Positions 9,520-18,714 of a stretch of DNA of 64,000 nt are shown here, piece after piece. The stretch comes from Kineosporiaceae bacterium (GTDB lineage Bacteria; Actinomycetota; Actinomycetes; Actinomycetales; Kineosporiaceae), in the NCBI GenBank assembly GCA_016713225.1, contig JADJPO010000006.1:186001-250000 (forward strand). Reading direction: 5' to 3'. Every line of letters begins with the position of its first letter. Within the stretch, counting starts at the first letter, position 1. Under the pieces are notes generated by a model that was given only the letters and a program-made list of their open reading frames with translations, had not been told where the DNA came from and made no database searches. The translations under genes were made by a program, and so were the position numbers.

Positions 9520-10659
9520 TCACTGGAGCCAGCGGACGAGCCGTTCGTACACCGAGTCGTGACGCAGCAGCCCCTGGTGCCCCACGCCGTCCAGCCGGTC
9601 GAGGAACCCGGCGCCCTCGGGCACCGGTAACAGGGCGCTGGCAGCCCGCACCATACCGTCGCCGATCAGCCACCCGATCAGCGGTGAGCGGGTCAGCGAC
9701 CCGGCCATGCTGTGCTGGGCGATGTGCCCCGGCAGGGAGTCGCCGGAGCGTCGTCCGCTGGCCTCGCGGGTCAGGTCGCGGATGCCGGCGCTGCGACCGG
9801 CGAACAAACGCGCGAACGGCGCGCTCTGAGCCGTCATCGTCAGCAGCCACTCTCCGTACGGCACCAGGCTGGCCAGCGGCGCCCCCTGGTGGGGGGTGCC
9901 GAGCGCGGTGAGGCTGCGGACGGCGCCCACCCAGGCCGCGTCGCGGCGCGCCCCGGAGTGCACCGCCTCGCGGGCCACCAGGCCGCCCATCGAGTGACCG
10001 ACCAGGTCGATGCGCTCCACGGGCACCGGCCACGCCGCGTGGACGGCGTCCAGCAGGTCATCGAGCAGGGCGCCGTTGTCGGTGATCACCAGTCCGGAGT
10101 TGTAGCGCAGGTAGAGCGGCGTGACGCCGAGGTCCTCGCGCAGCCGTTCACCGAACGAGGTGTGCCCGCCCGCGCGCAGCCCGAACCAGGATTCGTCGCT
10201 CTCGACCAAGCCGTGGGCGAACACCACCAGGTGCCCGCTGGGGGTGGGGTAGGCCTCCCCCAGCCCCTCGTCGTCCGCCTCGACGTCCTCGTGGTGCACC
10301 CGCAGGGCCATCAGGACGGCGAGGTCGGCGGCGCGGTCCTGGACGGTGTCGCCCCAGATACCGTTGACCACCGGCTGGACGACGCGACCGGCCTTGGTCT
10401 GGGACGGCAGCGGTCCGGGCAGGACCGCGAGCAGCTCGGCGACCGTGCGCAGGCCGATCACGTTGACCGTCTCGACGGCCGAGTAGGTCAGGTTCACCAG
10501 GCGGATGTGGAAGCCGACGATCTGGCGTAGCGGCGGCGGCAGGAACCGTTCGACGTTGTGGGCCACGGACAGGTGCACGTCACGGGCCAGGCCGATCATG
10601 CTGCGGGTGGCCTCGATCGCCAGCTCACCCCCGGCTCGGATCTCCGTCGCGCGACTCAT
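9520..10659 (-). CDS. Alpha/beta hydrolase, lipase/PGAP1-like
   Basis: A 379-residue hydrolase. The nucleophile elbow GHSMGGLVAREAVHSG lies about two thirds along, and a late Asp/His region (LDGVGHQGLLRHD) can complete the triad. VVFAHGLVESDESW is the oxyanion-side HG motif. No signal peptide is clear. The start at ATG 10659 is chosen for its GGGAGG site; the frame runs further upstream only as a shadow of the FUSC gene. It overlaps the end of the upstream FUSC-family gene by 35 bases, so the pair is probably translated together. Confidence 0.8.
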   Translation of the reverse strand: MSRATEIRAGGELAIEATRSMIGLARDVHLSVAHNVERFLPPPLRQIVGFHIRLVNLTYSAVETVNVIGLRTVAELLAVLPGPLPSQTKAGRVVQPVVNGIWGDTVQDRAADLAVLMALRVHHEDVEADDEGLGEAYPTPSGHLVVFAHGLVESDESWFGLRAGGHTSFGERLREDLGVTPLYLRYNSGLVITDNGALLDDLLDAVHAAWPVPVERIDLVGHSMGGLVAREAVHSGARRDAAWVGAVRSLTALGTPHQGAPLASLVPYGEWLLTMTAQSAPFARLFAGRSAGIRDLTREASGRRSGDSLPGHIAQHSMAGSLTRSPLIGWLIGDGMVRAASALLPVPEGAGFLDRLDGVGHQGLLRHDSVYERLVRWLQ

Positions 10660-11890
10660 CGTCTGCCGGGCCTCCCACCGATTGCCCTGATTGCCTTGTC
10701 CGAACTGGCTGCACCGGCGGCAAGGCCGCGAGTGCCTCGCCAGTATCCAGGCCGGTGACCTGCAACAAGTCGACCACGACAGATCTGACCTGAGCCAGTA
10801 CCACTTCGGTCGACAGACCCCCGATGCGCTCGAGGTCACCCGTGGCGCGCCCGACGGCCAGCAAGGCCGAGCGCCCGACCTCGGGTGCGGCATTGTCGGT
10901 GAGGGCCTCGGAAAGGATCTCGACCGCGCGCGCCAGATCGTCCAGCACGACCAGGTAGGACGCCGGCACCTGCTCGCGTGAGATCGCGGCAACCATGCGG
11001 CGGGTCAGCACCCGGGTGCTGCGCAGCGCCCGGTCGAGCGGTTCGACCAGGTCGCTGACCCGGGTCACCCCCGCGCGCTGACCTCGGCGCAGGGGTGAGG
11101 AGGCGATGACGGACAGGCCCTCGTCGGCCGCCTGCTGCAGCTCGCGCACCAGCACCTCGGTGGCACGGGCGCGTCCCAACACCTCGGCGGCCAGGGCCGC
11201 GTCGTGCTCGCGAGCCGCCTGAGCCGTGCCCCGCAGCAGCTCGGCGGTGGCCCGGGCCACACCACCGGCCTGGACCCGGGGGCTGCGCAGCGGTGCCGAC
11301 GGCACGATAGCCGCGGCCACCAGCGCGACGGCGCCGCCGACCAGGGCGTCGAGCCAGCGGGTGAAGGTCTGCCCGGGCGCCGGGGCCAGGGTGACCACGA
11401 AGATGCTCTGCACCGCCGACTGCAGGATCAGCAGATCGCTCGCATCCATCAGTAGGGCGATGGCCATCGAGGTCGCCACCACCAGGGCGACCTGCCACAC
11501 CCCGCCACCGGCGACCGAGACGAACACGTCGGCCACCAACACACCGACGGCGACCCCCACGGTGACCTCGGCGACGCGGCGCAACCGTTGCCGATAGCTC
11601 ATGCCCAGACAGACCACGGCCACGATGGGCGCGAACACCGGGGCCGGGTGCCCGATCACGCGGTGGGCGATGAACCAGGCGACGGCGGCGGCGATCGCGG
11701 CCTGGCCGACGTGCCAGCTCTTGCTGCGCAGCCGCGCACCGCGTACCCGCAGGGAGCGGCGTCCGCGCACCCTGGCCCGTTCGACCAGGTCGTCGAAGGA
11801 GATCTCGGCGCGCAGCCGCTCGCTGATCTGGGAGGAATCCACGCCCCCAGGGTCCCGGATCGCCGCCGCCGAGCGAGATCGGGGTGGCAC
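10625..11890 (-). CDS. FUSC-family membrane protein
   Basis: A 421-residue protein with an N-terminal hydrophobic block of about six helices (residues 60-195, containing HPAPVFAPIVAVVCLGMSYR and VAVGVLVADVF). This is typical of FUSC/aromatic acid exporter-like proteins, and is followed by a long helical cytoplasmic tail. Members are thought to export aromatic acids or act in the envelope; the substrate is not known here. The start is uncertain: GTG 11890 has no clear ribosome site, while GTG 11842 follows a G-rich stretch. The downstream hydrolase begins inside its 3' end. Confidence 0.72.
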   Translation of the reverse strand: MPPRSRSAAAIRDPGGVDSSQISERLRAEISFDDLVERARVRGRRSLRVRGARLRSKSWHVGQAAIAAAVAWFIAHRVIGHPAPVFAPIVAVVCLGMSYRQRLRRVAEVTVGVAVGVLVADVFVSVAGGGVWQVALVVATSMAIALLMDASDLLILQSAVQSIFVVTLAPAPGQTFTRWLDALVGGAVALVAAAIVPSAPLRSPRVQAGGVARATAELLRGTAQAAREHDAALAAEVLGRARATEVLVRELQQAADEGLSVIASSPLRRGQRAGVTRVSDLVEPLDRALRSTRVLTRRMVAAISREQVPASYLVVLDDLARAVEILSEALTDNAAPEVGRSALLAVGRATGDLERIGGLSTEVVLAQVRSVVVDLLQVTGLDTGEALAALPPVQPVRTRQSGQSVGGPADDESRDGDPSRG

Positions 11891-11919
11891 GGCGCGGCGG
11901 GGATGGTAGGCATGGCGGC

Positions 11920-12444
11920 GTGGACGTGTGGCGACCCCTCGACACCCCGGTGGGGGTGCTGCTGCTCACCGCCACCGATGTGCCGATCGACGGGGCGTCC
12001 GGTGCGGCCCTGACGGGGATCTACTTCCAGGATCACCGCGGCGGTGCCGACACCCGGGCGAGCACCGAACGGCTGGGCCGGCGGGACGAGGGCCACGCGG
12101 TGCTGGCAGCCGCGGCGGCTCAGCTGGCGGAGTACTTCGCCGGCACCCGGACCCAATTCGACCTGCCGCTGGCCGCGGTCGGGACGGCTTTCCAACACCG
12201 CGTGTGGCAGGCATTGCGCCAGATCCCCTACGGCCGGACCGCGAGCTATGGCGACATCGCGCGCCGCCTGGGGCTCGGCCCGGCGTCCTCGCGCGCTGTG
12301 GGGTTGGCCAATGGCGCCAACCCGATCTCGATCGTGGTGCCCTGCCACCGGGTGATCGGGGCGAACGGCACCCTCACCGGGTACGGCGGCGGGCTGGAGC
12401 GCAAGCAGTTCCTGCTCGATCTGGAGGGCGATCAGCTGTTCTGA
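11920..12444 (+). CDS. ogt: Methylated-DNA-[protein]-cysteine S-methyltransferase
   Basis: A 174-residue suicide repair protein that takes O6-alkyl groups from guanine. The C-terminal DNA-binding domain has FQHRVWQALRQIPYGRTASYGDIA, the arginine-finger region and the active site PCHRV with Cys142, then IGANGTLTGYGGGLERKQFLL. The N-terminal domain (VGVLLLTATD...GIYF) is of normal size. GTG 11920 is chosen as start because the family begins at about this point; the frame is open upstream into the divergent FUSC gene. The TGA stop touches an inverted repeat. Confidence 0.92.
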   Translation: MDVWRPLDTPVGVLLLTATDVPIDGASGAALTGIYFQDHRGGADTRASTERLGRRDEGHAVLAAAAAQLAEYFAGTRTQFDLPLAAVGTAFQHRVWQALRQIPYGRTASYGDIARRLGLGPASSRAVGLANGANPISIVVPCHRVIGANGTLTGYGGGLERKQFLLDLEGDQLF

Positions 12445-12525
12445 TCCGCACCAGATTCGTCACAACCAGCCGCGGTGGCGTCGCTTGCACCTCTGGCAGC
12501 CAGTTGTGACGAACCTGGTGCGAAT
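12445..12525. repeat. Inverted repeat, left copy flanking the DUF559 gene
   Basis: Two arms of about 26 bases (12445-12470 and 12499-12525) are complementary with about three mismatches, around a loop of 28 bases. The arm core reads CGCACCAGATTCGTCACAAC. The repeat begins immediately after the ogt stop codon. The same arms recur at 13469-13549, with an unrelated loop. It could act as a transcription terminator or be a REP-like mobile palindrome. Confidence 0.85.
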
Positions 12526-12593
12526 GACCGATCGAGAGGGTCGAGATTGGGCTGTGGATAACTCGAATCCGGCCCCTCGAGATCGCCATCCTG

Positions 12594-13469
12594 GTGCGCG
12601 TGGCGAGATCGACGGCCAGGTTCACGGCGGCAGAGGCGGTGCATCGCCTGGGCGGTCGCGCAGCTCGTGCCGACCTGCTGGCCATGACCACGGGCCATGA
12701 GCTCCGCCGTGCTCTGGCGGCGGGCGAGGTGGTGCGGGCGGCCGATGGCATCTATGTCCTACCGGGTCTCAGCCAGGCCCGCATCCAGGCAGCCGCCGGG
12801 CGCGGAGTGGTCTCGCACGAATCTGCTGCGGTGTTGTGGGGGATCGAACTGGTCTTCCCGCCGAAGACCGTGCACGTGACGATCCCCCGGGGCGCCCGGC
12901 CACCAGTCCGCAAGGGCGTCGTGTTTCACCAGCGTCGGCTGCCCGACACGGCTGTGCGCGGGGATGTGACCTCGCTGCTCCAGACGGTGCTCGACTGTTG
13001 CGAGAGTCTGCCCTTCCCACAGGCGTTGGCCGTGGCCGACGGGGCACTTCGCCTGGATCCCGACCTGCTCGATCAGCTCCTCGTCGCGGCGGGGCGGCCG
13101 GGCCGGGGACGGGCTCGTCGAGCTGCTGTGGCTCGACATGTCAGCCCGTTGGCCGCGAATCCTTTCGAGTCCGCGGTGCGCGGCGTGTTGATCGACGCCG
13201 GGATCGACGGGTTCCGACCCCAGGTGGTGATCGACACCCCAGGTGGGCAGTTCCGCGTGGACCTGGCCGATGAACAGCGGCGCATCGTCATCGAGGCGGA
13301 CAGCTTCAGCTGGCACGGCGATCGGGCCGCGCTCGATCGCGATTGCCGCCGGTACGACGAGTTGGTGCGTGCCGGATGGACGGTGCTGCGCTTCTCGTGG
13401 GAACAGGTGATGTTCGACGGCGCCTGGTTGGTGGCCGTGGTCCGCGATGTCGTGAAGCGGGCCGCCTGA
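12594..13469 (+). CDS. AbiEi-like N-terminal domain plus DUF559 (Vsr-like) protein
   Basis: A 291-residue protein. Residues about 8-70 look like the winged-helix domain of AbiEi-type antitoxins (FTAAEAVHRLGGRAARADLL, then GEVVRAADGIYVLPG). Residues about 200-285 match DUF559, related to Vsr/PD-(D/E)xK nucleases, with FRVDLADEQRRIVIEADSFSWHG, RYDELVRAGWTVLRFSW. These genes are common in actinobacteria, usually without an AbiEii toxin partner, and none is present here. Its cellular role is not established. The gene is bracketed by two copies of one inverted repeat. The GTG 12594 start lacks a strong ribosome site. Confidence 0.78.
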   Translation: MRVARSTARFTAAEAVHRLGGRAARADLLAMTTGHELRRALAAGEVVRAADGIYVLPGLSQARIQAAAGRGVVSHESAAVLWGIELVFPPKTVHVTIPRGARPPVRKGVVFHQRRLPDTAVRGDVTSLLQTVLDCCESLPFPQALAVADGALRLDPDLLDQLLVAAGRPGRGRARRAAVARHVSPLAANPFESAVRGVLIDAGIDGFRPQVVIDTPGGQFRVDLADEQRRIVIEADSFSWHGDRAALDRDCRRYDELVRAGWTVLRFSWEQVMFDGAWLVAVVRDVVKRAA

Positions 13470-13549
13470 TCGCACCAGATTCGTCACAACCAGCCCGAGC
13501 GGGGCTGGACGAGCAAGGTGGGGCCAGTTGTGACGAATCTGGTGCGGAT
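13469..13549. repeat. Inverted repeat, right copy flanking the DUF559 gene
   Basis: Arms at 13469-13494 and 13523-13549 are near-perfectly complementary and match the arms at 12445-12525; the intervening loop differs. It starts at the last base of the DUF559 stop codon. Both copies therefore sit directly after a stop codon, which suits a terminator or an element that inserts there. Confidence 0.85.
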
Positions 13550-13598
13550 TCGGCCGACCGTGGGTCAAGTGAGGCGGGCTAGCGGTCGATAGGGAGGC

Positions 13599-15167
13599 AT
13601 GTCGCAGCCCTCGGTACGTACCGGCGTGCCCGGACCGCGCAGCCCGGGGGATCTCATCGCCGCGACGCTGAGCCGGACGCCCATGGCCGGCCTGATCGGG
13701 TCGATCTCGCGCGGCGAGCCGGACCCACCCACGGTGCCGGCGATCCACCGGCTGACGGACGAGCAGCTGATGGCGGCCGAGGTGGTCGTGGTCGCCTCGG
13801 GTCCCTACCCCGGCCCGGATGCCGTCGCCGTGGCGCGCGAGATCTCCACCCGGCTCGAGGACGATCGCCCCGGCCGCGTCGTGGTGCTGGCCCACGCTCC
13901 GGTGCGCTGGCACGCCGAGCTGCTCGCCAGCGACGAGATGAGCGTGCCGATCCCCGCCCACTGGGCCGGCCCGCTGCTGCGCGGCTGGGCTGCCCGCGGC
14001 CTCGATCGGCCCGCAGCCCACGCCGAGCTCGTCTCGCTCCGGGCTCACCTCGATCGGTCCTTCGGGGTCGGTGCGCTGCACGGCAGCGGCGCCCTGATGG
14101 CCACGGGAGCCGTGGCACTCCTCTCGCGAGGCCGAATCGCCGTCGAGACACCCGGTCCGCCCGCGGAATCCCATGTGCTGTCACCGCATCGCATCGTGCT
14201 CGCCACCGGCGCCGGCCCCCGGGTGCCCGACGTGCCCGGCATCCTCGAGACCGACTGGTACACCGCCTCCGACCTGTTCGACCTGCCCGCGCTGCCGGCC
14301 TCGGTGGTGATCGTCGGTGCCGGTTCCCATGGGTGCGAGGTGGCCCAGGGGCTGGTTCGCCTCGGCGTCACGGTCACCCTGGTCGACAGCGCCGAACGTC
14401 CGCTGCCGGACCTGCCGGACCGGGCCGCCGAGCCCGTGATCCGAGCCCTGGCCGCCGAGGGGGTGCGCATGATCTGCGGGGCGCCTCTGGCCAAGGTCGC
14501 CCCCACCCTGGACGGCGGCGCCTGGGTGGGCACCGACGGCGGTGGGGATGTCGCGGCCGAGGCCCTGATCCTGGCCACCGGACGTCGGCCCCGGACCACG
14601 GGCATGGACCTGCCGGCGGGCGGCGTGACGGTGTCCGGGCGAGGTGTGATCGAGGTCGACGAGCGTCTGCGCACGGCCACCAGCACGGTGCTGGCCTGCG
14701 GCGAGGTGACCGGCATGACGGTCTACGGCGCTGCCCCGGGGCCGATGGCCCGGGTGGTGGCGGCCAACGTCGTGGGTCGGCGCTCCGGAATGCGGTGGAC
14801 GGCGCCGGTGCCGGCGCTGGTGACCCGCACCGACCCCGAGGTGGTGGCCTTGGGCCAGTGCGAACCGCAGCCGGGTGACGCGGTCGCCGAGGCCGAGGGC
14901 CCGCACCCGGACTCGTCGGTTCGGGTCGTGGTCGGCACCACCGGTGGTCGGGGAGTGTTCTCGGTGCTGGCGCCGCTCGGTGGCGGCACCGGCCGCTCGG
15001 TGGTCGGCGCGCTGTTGCGCGGCCCGGGGGCCAGCGAAGCCGTCGGCCAGCTGGTGCTGGCGCTCAACGCGGGCATCCCGGCGGCGTCTTTGCTGGACGT
15101 CGAGGCGCCCGACGGCACGTGGGCCGCCGCGGTGCAGGGGTGCATCGCCCGCGCCCTGGCCGGCTGA
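13599..15167 (+). CDS. NAD(P)/FAD-dependent oxidoreductase, atypical
   Basis: A 522-residue protein of the pyridine nucleotide-disulfide oxidoreductase class. The NAD(P)-binding Rossmann motif is clear (VVIVGAGSHGCEVAQGLVRLG, about residue 230-250), as are VLATGAGPRVPDVPG and the late FAD motif VLACGEVTGMTV. Two normal features are absent: the N-terminal GxGxxG FAD motif, where AEVVVVASGPYPGPDAVAVA stands instead, and the redox-active CxxxxC pair. It is therefore probably not a true disulfide reductase, and FAD binding itself is uncertain. ATG 13599 follows GGGAGG. It is monocistronic and convergent with the patatin gene. The substrate is unknown. Confidence 0.75.
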   Translation: MSQPSVRTGVPGPRSPGDLIAATLSRTPMAGLIGSISRGEPDPPTVPAIHRLTDEQLMAAEVVVVASGPYPGPDAVAVAREISTRLEDDRPGRVVVLAHAPVRWHAELLASDEMSVPIPAHWAGPLLRGWAARGLDRPAAHAELVSLRAHLDRSFGVGALHGSGALMATGAVALLSRGRIAVETPGPPAESHVLSPHRIVLATGAGPRVPDVPGILETDWYTASDLFDLPALPASVVIVGAGSHGCEVAQGLVRLGVTVTLVDSAERPLPDLPDRAAEPVIRALAAEGVRMICGAPLAKVAPTLDGGAWVGTDGGGDVAAEALILATGRRPRTTGMDLPAGGVTVSGRGVIEVDERLRTATSTVLACGEVTGMTVYGAAPGPMARVVAANVVGRRSGMRWTAPVPALVTRTDPEVVALGQCEPQPGDAVAEAEGPHPDSSVRVVVGTTGGRGVFSVLAPLGGGTGRSVVGALLRGPGASEAVGQLVLALNAGIPAASLLDVEAPDGTWAAAVQGCIARALAG

Positions 15168-15193
15168 GTCGACCGACCGGCCGGTCTGTCGAC
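15168..15193. terminator. Hairpin between convergent genes
   Basis: An imperfect palindrome (GTCGAC...ACCGGCCGGT...GTCGAC) fills the 31-base gap between two convergent genes. It is a plausible bidirectional terminator, without a T-run. Confidence 0.4.
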
Positions 15194-15198
15194 GACGA

Positions 15199-17568
15199 CT
15201 ATTCGAGTGGCGTGATCCGCAGGTCCGGGTCGATCGGTGGTGCCCCGTAGTCGGTGTCCCAGTCCAGCACGCCACCGGCCGAGAGCGCCCGCAGGTGTGT
15301 CACCGCGGCGGCCGCGTCCGGCCAGGCCGGGTCGGTGGTGCCGGGCGCGATCGGCGGCGTGAACCAGGTCGTCAGCGATTCCGGCACCCGGTAGGAGGCT
15401 GCGAGGTCGCTGTACAACGGCAACCGGGCGCTGATGTCCAGGCTCAGCTCGCGATAGGCCCGCAGCGCCATGCGTAGCCGGATCCAGCGATGCCGGTCGG
15501 TCTGGGTCTGGTCGGTGAGTTCGCCGTCCGGGCCGGTGAACCGTTGCCGCAGAGCCTGTCCCGCATGGAACCCGCGCAGGGCCAGGGCGAGGATCGTCTG
15601 CTGCGGCAGGAACAGGGCACTGTCGGTCTCGCCCGTCCCGTGACGTACCACCGCGATACGACCGCGGACCCCGGGCAGGTCCGCCTGCATCGCATCGCGC
15701 CAGGTCAGGGCGGTGCCGGTCAGGGCTCCGACGAAGGCGCTCGGCGTGGCCACCCGGCGCCAGGTGCGGGCCCGGGGCGCGGCGTCCTGGGCGGGCACGC
15801 TCACCCACTCGGCGAGCTGCTCCTCACCCTGCGGGGTGGTCGGCAGGTGCGCCAGGTTGAAGCCGAACGTGGGCCAGCGTGGCAGCAGGGCATCGAAGCT
15901 GTGGATCGGGAAGTTGCTGGTCACACCGCCGTCGCTGAACCACTGCACCCGAGGCACGAACACGGCCGGGGGCGGCGGCGTGGGGGCCACGACGCGCCCG
16001 TACGGGTCCTGTAGCGGGCCGGGGGACTCGACGTCCAGGGTGTACAGCGGGACGGCCCGCACCAGACCGGGCATCGCCATGCTCATCCGCACGGCGGCAG
16101 CCACCGGCATGTCCCAGGGGTCGGGAACCTCGTGCAGGATCTCGCCGTCGTGTCGGGGACAGGTGGATTCCCTGGCCTGCGCCGGTGAGGCCAGGATCAT
16201 CTGGGCGACAACGCGAACCGGCAGGACGCCGGCGAGACAGCTGCGGCAGAACAGGAATCGGCTCGCACCCTCGCGCTCGGCCCGCTCGGCGGTCAGGAAC
16301 GGCAGCGTGTAGGGGCGACTCTGGGCGAGGTTGGTGGTGACCACGGCCAGGTCGATGCACCGCACCTGGGCGTCGTCCGCGGCTCGGCGCAGCTGGTGGG
16401 TCTCGGCGGCGCTCGGTGCGCCGAGTCGACCGAGCCACAGTTCACCGAACGTCAAGGCGGGGCGCGAGTCGCTGGAGCCGTTGTCCCCCAACGGGATTCC
16501 GGCCAGGTCGTCGATCCGGTCGGTGAGCCAGTCCACCACGGCCGGCACGTCACCCACCGCCGGGACGCCGATCAGGCGGTCGAGCCGGCGGGACAGCAGG
16601 CCACGCGGCGCGGCGTCCATGTCGGGCAGCTGCACCCCGGGAACCAACCCGAAGTGTTCCGCCTCGGGGCGCCGGACCAGCACCGAGCGCACCGCGATCG
16701 CGCAGGTGATCGCGGTGGCCGCCAGCGCGGCCAGCGCCGTGGTCACCCCCAGGGTGAGTGAGATCAGGCCGGTCAGCGGCAACGGCAACGACGCGCCGCG
16801 CACGACGGCGGCCGTACCACCGAGCCAGGCCAGCAGGGCTCCCAGCCACACCAGGACGACGATCAGCCGCGGCCCGCGGCGCAGGGCGGCCAGCACCGCG
16901 GCGATCAGGGGGACGGCGCGCTCGCGGGCCGTGTGCCCCAGCGGCAGGCGCATCAGGGCGATCAGGACGCGGTAGGCATCCCGGGTGCCGGGGGCGGGCT
17001 GGAACATCCGGGTCAGCCGGTGGCGCTCGGGCCAGGCGGGTGCATCGGGGTGGGTGGCGCCGTCGGCCAGGGCGGGCCCGGCGACGTCCTGCCCGGCGAG
17101 CCAACCGATCATCTCGGCGAGCCCGGCGAACCCCGACTGGACGGCGGGCGCTGCGTCGCCGCCGGGATTGCCGGGGACGGCGGCCGGCTGCACGCACGGG
17201 GTGGTGCGTCCCAGCTCGGCGGCGGCGGTGAGCGCAGCGGTCACGGCGCCGGCCGAGGACCCGCCCACGCGACGAAAGATGTAGTGCTCGGCCAGGGCGC
17301 AGACCCCGAGCGGGTAGGTCACCGCCGCCGCCGTCCCGCCGCGCATCGTGAGGTCGGCCGAGTGGGCCAGGTAGTCACTGACGTGATCGGGATCGGGGAA
17401 GTTGGTCGCCGTCCGCGTCATGGCTGCCGGCGAGTGCAGCAGGTGGTGATCGGCCCGGGGCAGCGCGGCGTCCAGGTCGAGCATCAGTGGGGGGTGGGGT
17501 TCGAGCATCCGCAGGTACCGGTGACGATCCTGCAACCGGATCACGGCGCGCCACGGGTTCTCGGTCAC
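15199..17568 (-). CDS. Patatin-like phospholipase, large membrane-associated form
   Basis: A 789-residue protein with patatin hallmarks: an oxyanion-type stretch RGGTAAAVTYPLGVCALAE, the nucleophile elbow GGSSAGA (GxSxG) and the catalytic Asp in WFSDGGVTSNFP. Between them lies a hydrophobic section with about two transmembrane helices (LIVVLVWLGALLAWLGGTAAV and ISLTLGVTTALAALAATAITC), so the enzyme is probably membrane-bound. Patatins hydrolyse acyl esters of lipids. The start at GTG 17568 is chosen for a strong GGGGAGGA site; the frame reaches 17691 but that would overlap the divergent hydrolase. The C-terminal 200 residues match nothing I recognise. Confidence 0.82.
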   Translation of the reverse strand: MTENPWRAVIRLQDRHRYLRMLEPHPPLMLDLDAALPRADHHLLHSPAAMTRTATNFPDPDHVSDYLAHSADLTMRGGTAAAVTYPLGVCALAEHYIFRRVGGSSAGAVTAALTAAAELGRTTPCVQPAAVPGNPGGDAAPAVQSGFAGLAEMIGWLAGQDVAGPALADGATHPDAPAWPERHRLTRMFQPAPGTRDAYRVLIALMRLPLGHTARERAVPLIAAVLAALRRGPRLIVVLVWLGALLAWLGGTAAVVRGASLPLPLTGLISLTLGVTTALAALAATAITCAIAVRSVLVRRPEAEHFGLVPGVQLPDMDAAPRGLLSRRLDRLIGVPAVGDVPAVVDWLTDRIDDLAGIPLGDNGSSDSRPALTFGELWLGRLGAPSAAETHQLRRAADDAQVRCIDLAVVTTNLAQSRPYTLPFLTAERAEREGASRFLFCRSCLAGVLPVRVVAQMILASPAQARESTCPRHDGEILHEVPDPWDMPVAAAVRMSMAMPGLVRAVPLYTLDVESPGPLQDPYGRVVAPTPPPPAVFVPRVQWFSDGGVTSNFPIHSFDALLPRWPTFGFNLAHLPTTPQGEEQLAEWVSVPAQDAAPRARTWRRVATPSAFVGALTGTALTWRDAMQADLPGVRGRIAVVRHGTGETDSALFLPQQTILALALRGFHAGQALRQRFTGPDGELTDQTQTDRHRWIRLRMALRAYRELSLDISARLPLYSDLAASYRVPESLTTWFTPPIAPGTTDPAWPDAAAAVTHLRALSAGGVLDWDTDYGAPPIDPDLRITPLE

Positions 17569-17683
17569 GCGCGGATCCTCCCCTCGGGGGCCATCCGGCC
17601 CGCGAGGATTGTGCCAGGTCGTGACCGGAACGGGGGGCTGCGGTGGTTGACACCCACCCCTGCGGACGCCGAGCCTGACGGGA

Positions 17684-18589
17684 ATGGACACCGGGGCACT
17701 CTCGCGATGGGCCGACCTCGGTGGTCCCGTGCACTACCTCGACTTCGGCGGCCCGGCGTCCGGGCCGTTGGTGGTCTGCGTGCACGGTCTGGGCGGGGCC
17801 GCCGTGAACTGGCTCGCCCTGGGGCCGTTGCTGGCCGATCGCTACCGGGTGTTGGCCCTCGATCTGCCGGGGTTCGGCCTCACCCGCGCAGCGGGCCGCT
17901 CGACCACCGTGCAGGCCAACGGTGAGCTGGTGCGACGCTTCGTCGCCGAGGTCGGCGGCGGCCCTGCGCTCTGGGTGGGCAACTCGATGGGCGGGCTGAT
18001 CACCCTGCTGGCGGCGGCGGAACGGCCCGAGCTGGTGACGGGCGCCGCTCTGCTCGATCCGGCGTGGTTCCCGCGGGTGCGTCACCGGCCGAACCTGTTG
18101 TCGTCCGCCGTGTTTGCCGCCTACTTCACCCCCGGGCTGGGTCGCGCGGTGGTGGCCGGACGCCGCCGCGCCCGCACGGCGGAGCAGTCGGTGCACGACA
18201 TGCTGACGTTCTGCTGTGCCGATCCGGCGCGGGTGGCGCCCGACGTGGTGGCGGCCCATGTCCGCCTGACGCAGCAGCGGGCGGAGGTGCCGGGCCTGGC
18301 GCTCGAGTTCGAGGTCGCGGCGCGCTCGGTGCTGAGTGTGATCGCGCGGCGGCGACGCCTGGCGGCACTGGCCGCCGGGCTGTCGATGCCGGTGCTGGTG
18401 CTGCACGGCGGGCGGGACCGGCTGGTACCGGTGGGCGCGGCGTCCGAGTTGGCGGCGGCCAACCCGACCTGGCGCTACGCGGTGGCCCCGGATGCCGGTC
18501 ACCTGCCGATGCTCGAGGTGCCCGACTGGACGGCGGAGCACTTCGATCGGTGGATCCGCGACCACGGGTTGCTCGCGACCTCGGCGTAG
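17684..18589 (+). CDS. Alpha/beta hydrolase
   Basis: A 301-residue hydrolase fold enzyme. VVCVHGLGGAAVNW carries the HG oxyanion motif, GNSMGGLITLLAA the nucleophile Ser, GGRDRLVP the acid and APDAGHLPMLE the His. The residue before the Ser is Asn rather than His, which is common in this family. The reaction is unknown. It is divergent from the patatin gene, so one intergenic region may serve two lipid-active enzymes. Confidence 0.8.
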   Translation: MDTGALSRWADLGGPVHYLDFGGPASGPLVVCVHGLGGAAVNWLALGPLLADRYRVLALDLPGFGLTRAAGRSTTVQANGELVRRFVAEVGGGPALWVGNSMGGLITLLAAAERPELVTGAALLDPAWFPRVRHRPNLLSSAVFAAYFTPGLGRAVVAGRRRARTAEQSVHDMLTFCCADPARVAPDVVAAHVRLTQQRAEVPGLALEFEVAARSVLSVIARRRRLAALAAGLSMPVLVLHGGRDRLVPVGAASELAAANPTWRYAVAPDAGHLPMLEVPDWTAEHFDRWIRDHGLLATSA

Positions 18590-18714
18590 GTGGCGCCATC
18601 CGTCGCCCGGGAGCTCCTCCCCGGCGTGCTGCCGTGGTTCCCCGAGGCCGCATGTGTACTCTCTGCTGTTGATCGAATACCGAAAGTGACTGGCGCGCGA
18701 GGAGCTGGGTGCGA

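Noticed and set aside
10660..10992. Long N-terminal extension of the lipase-like hydrolase
   Set aside because: It is the FUSC gene read out of frame, and a strong ribosome site precedes ATG 10659.
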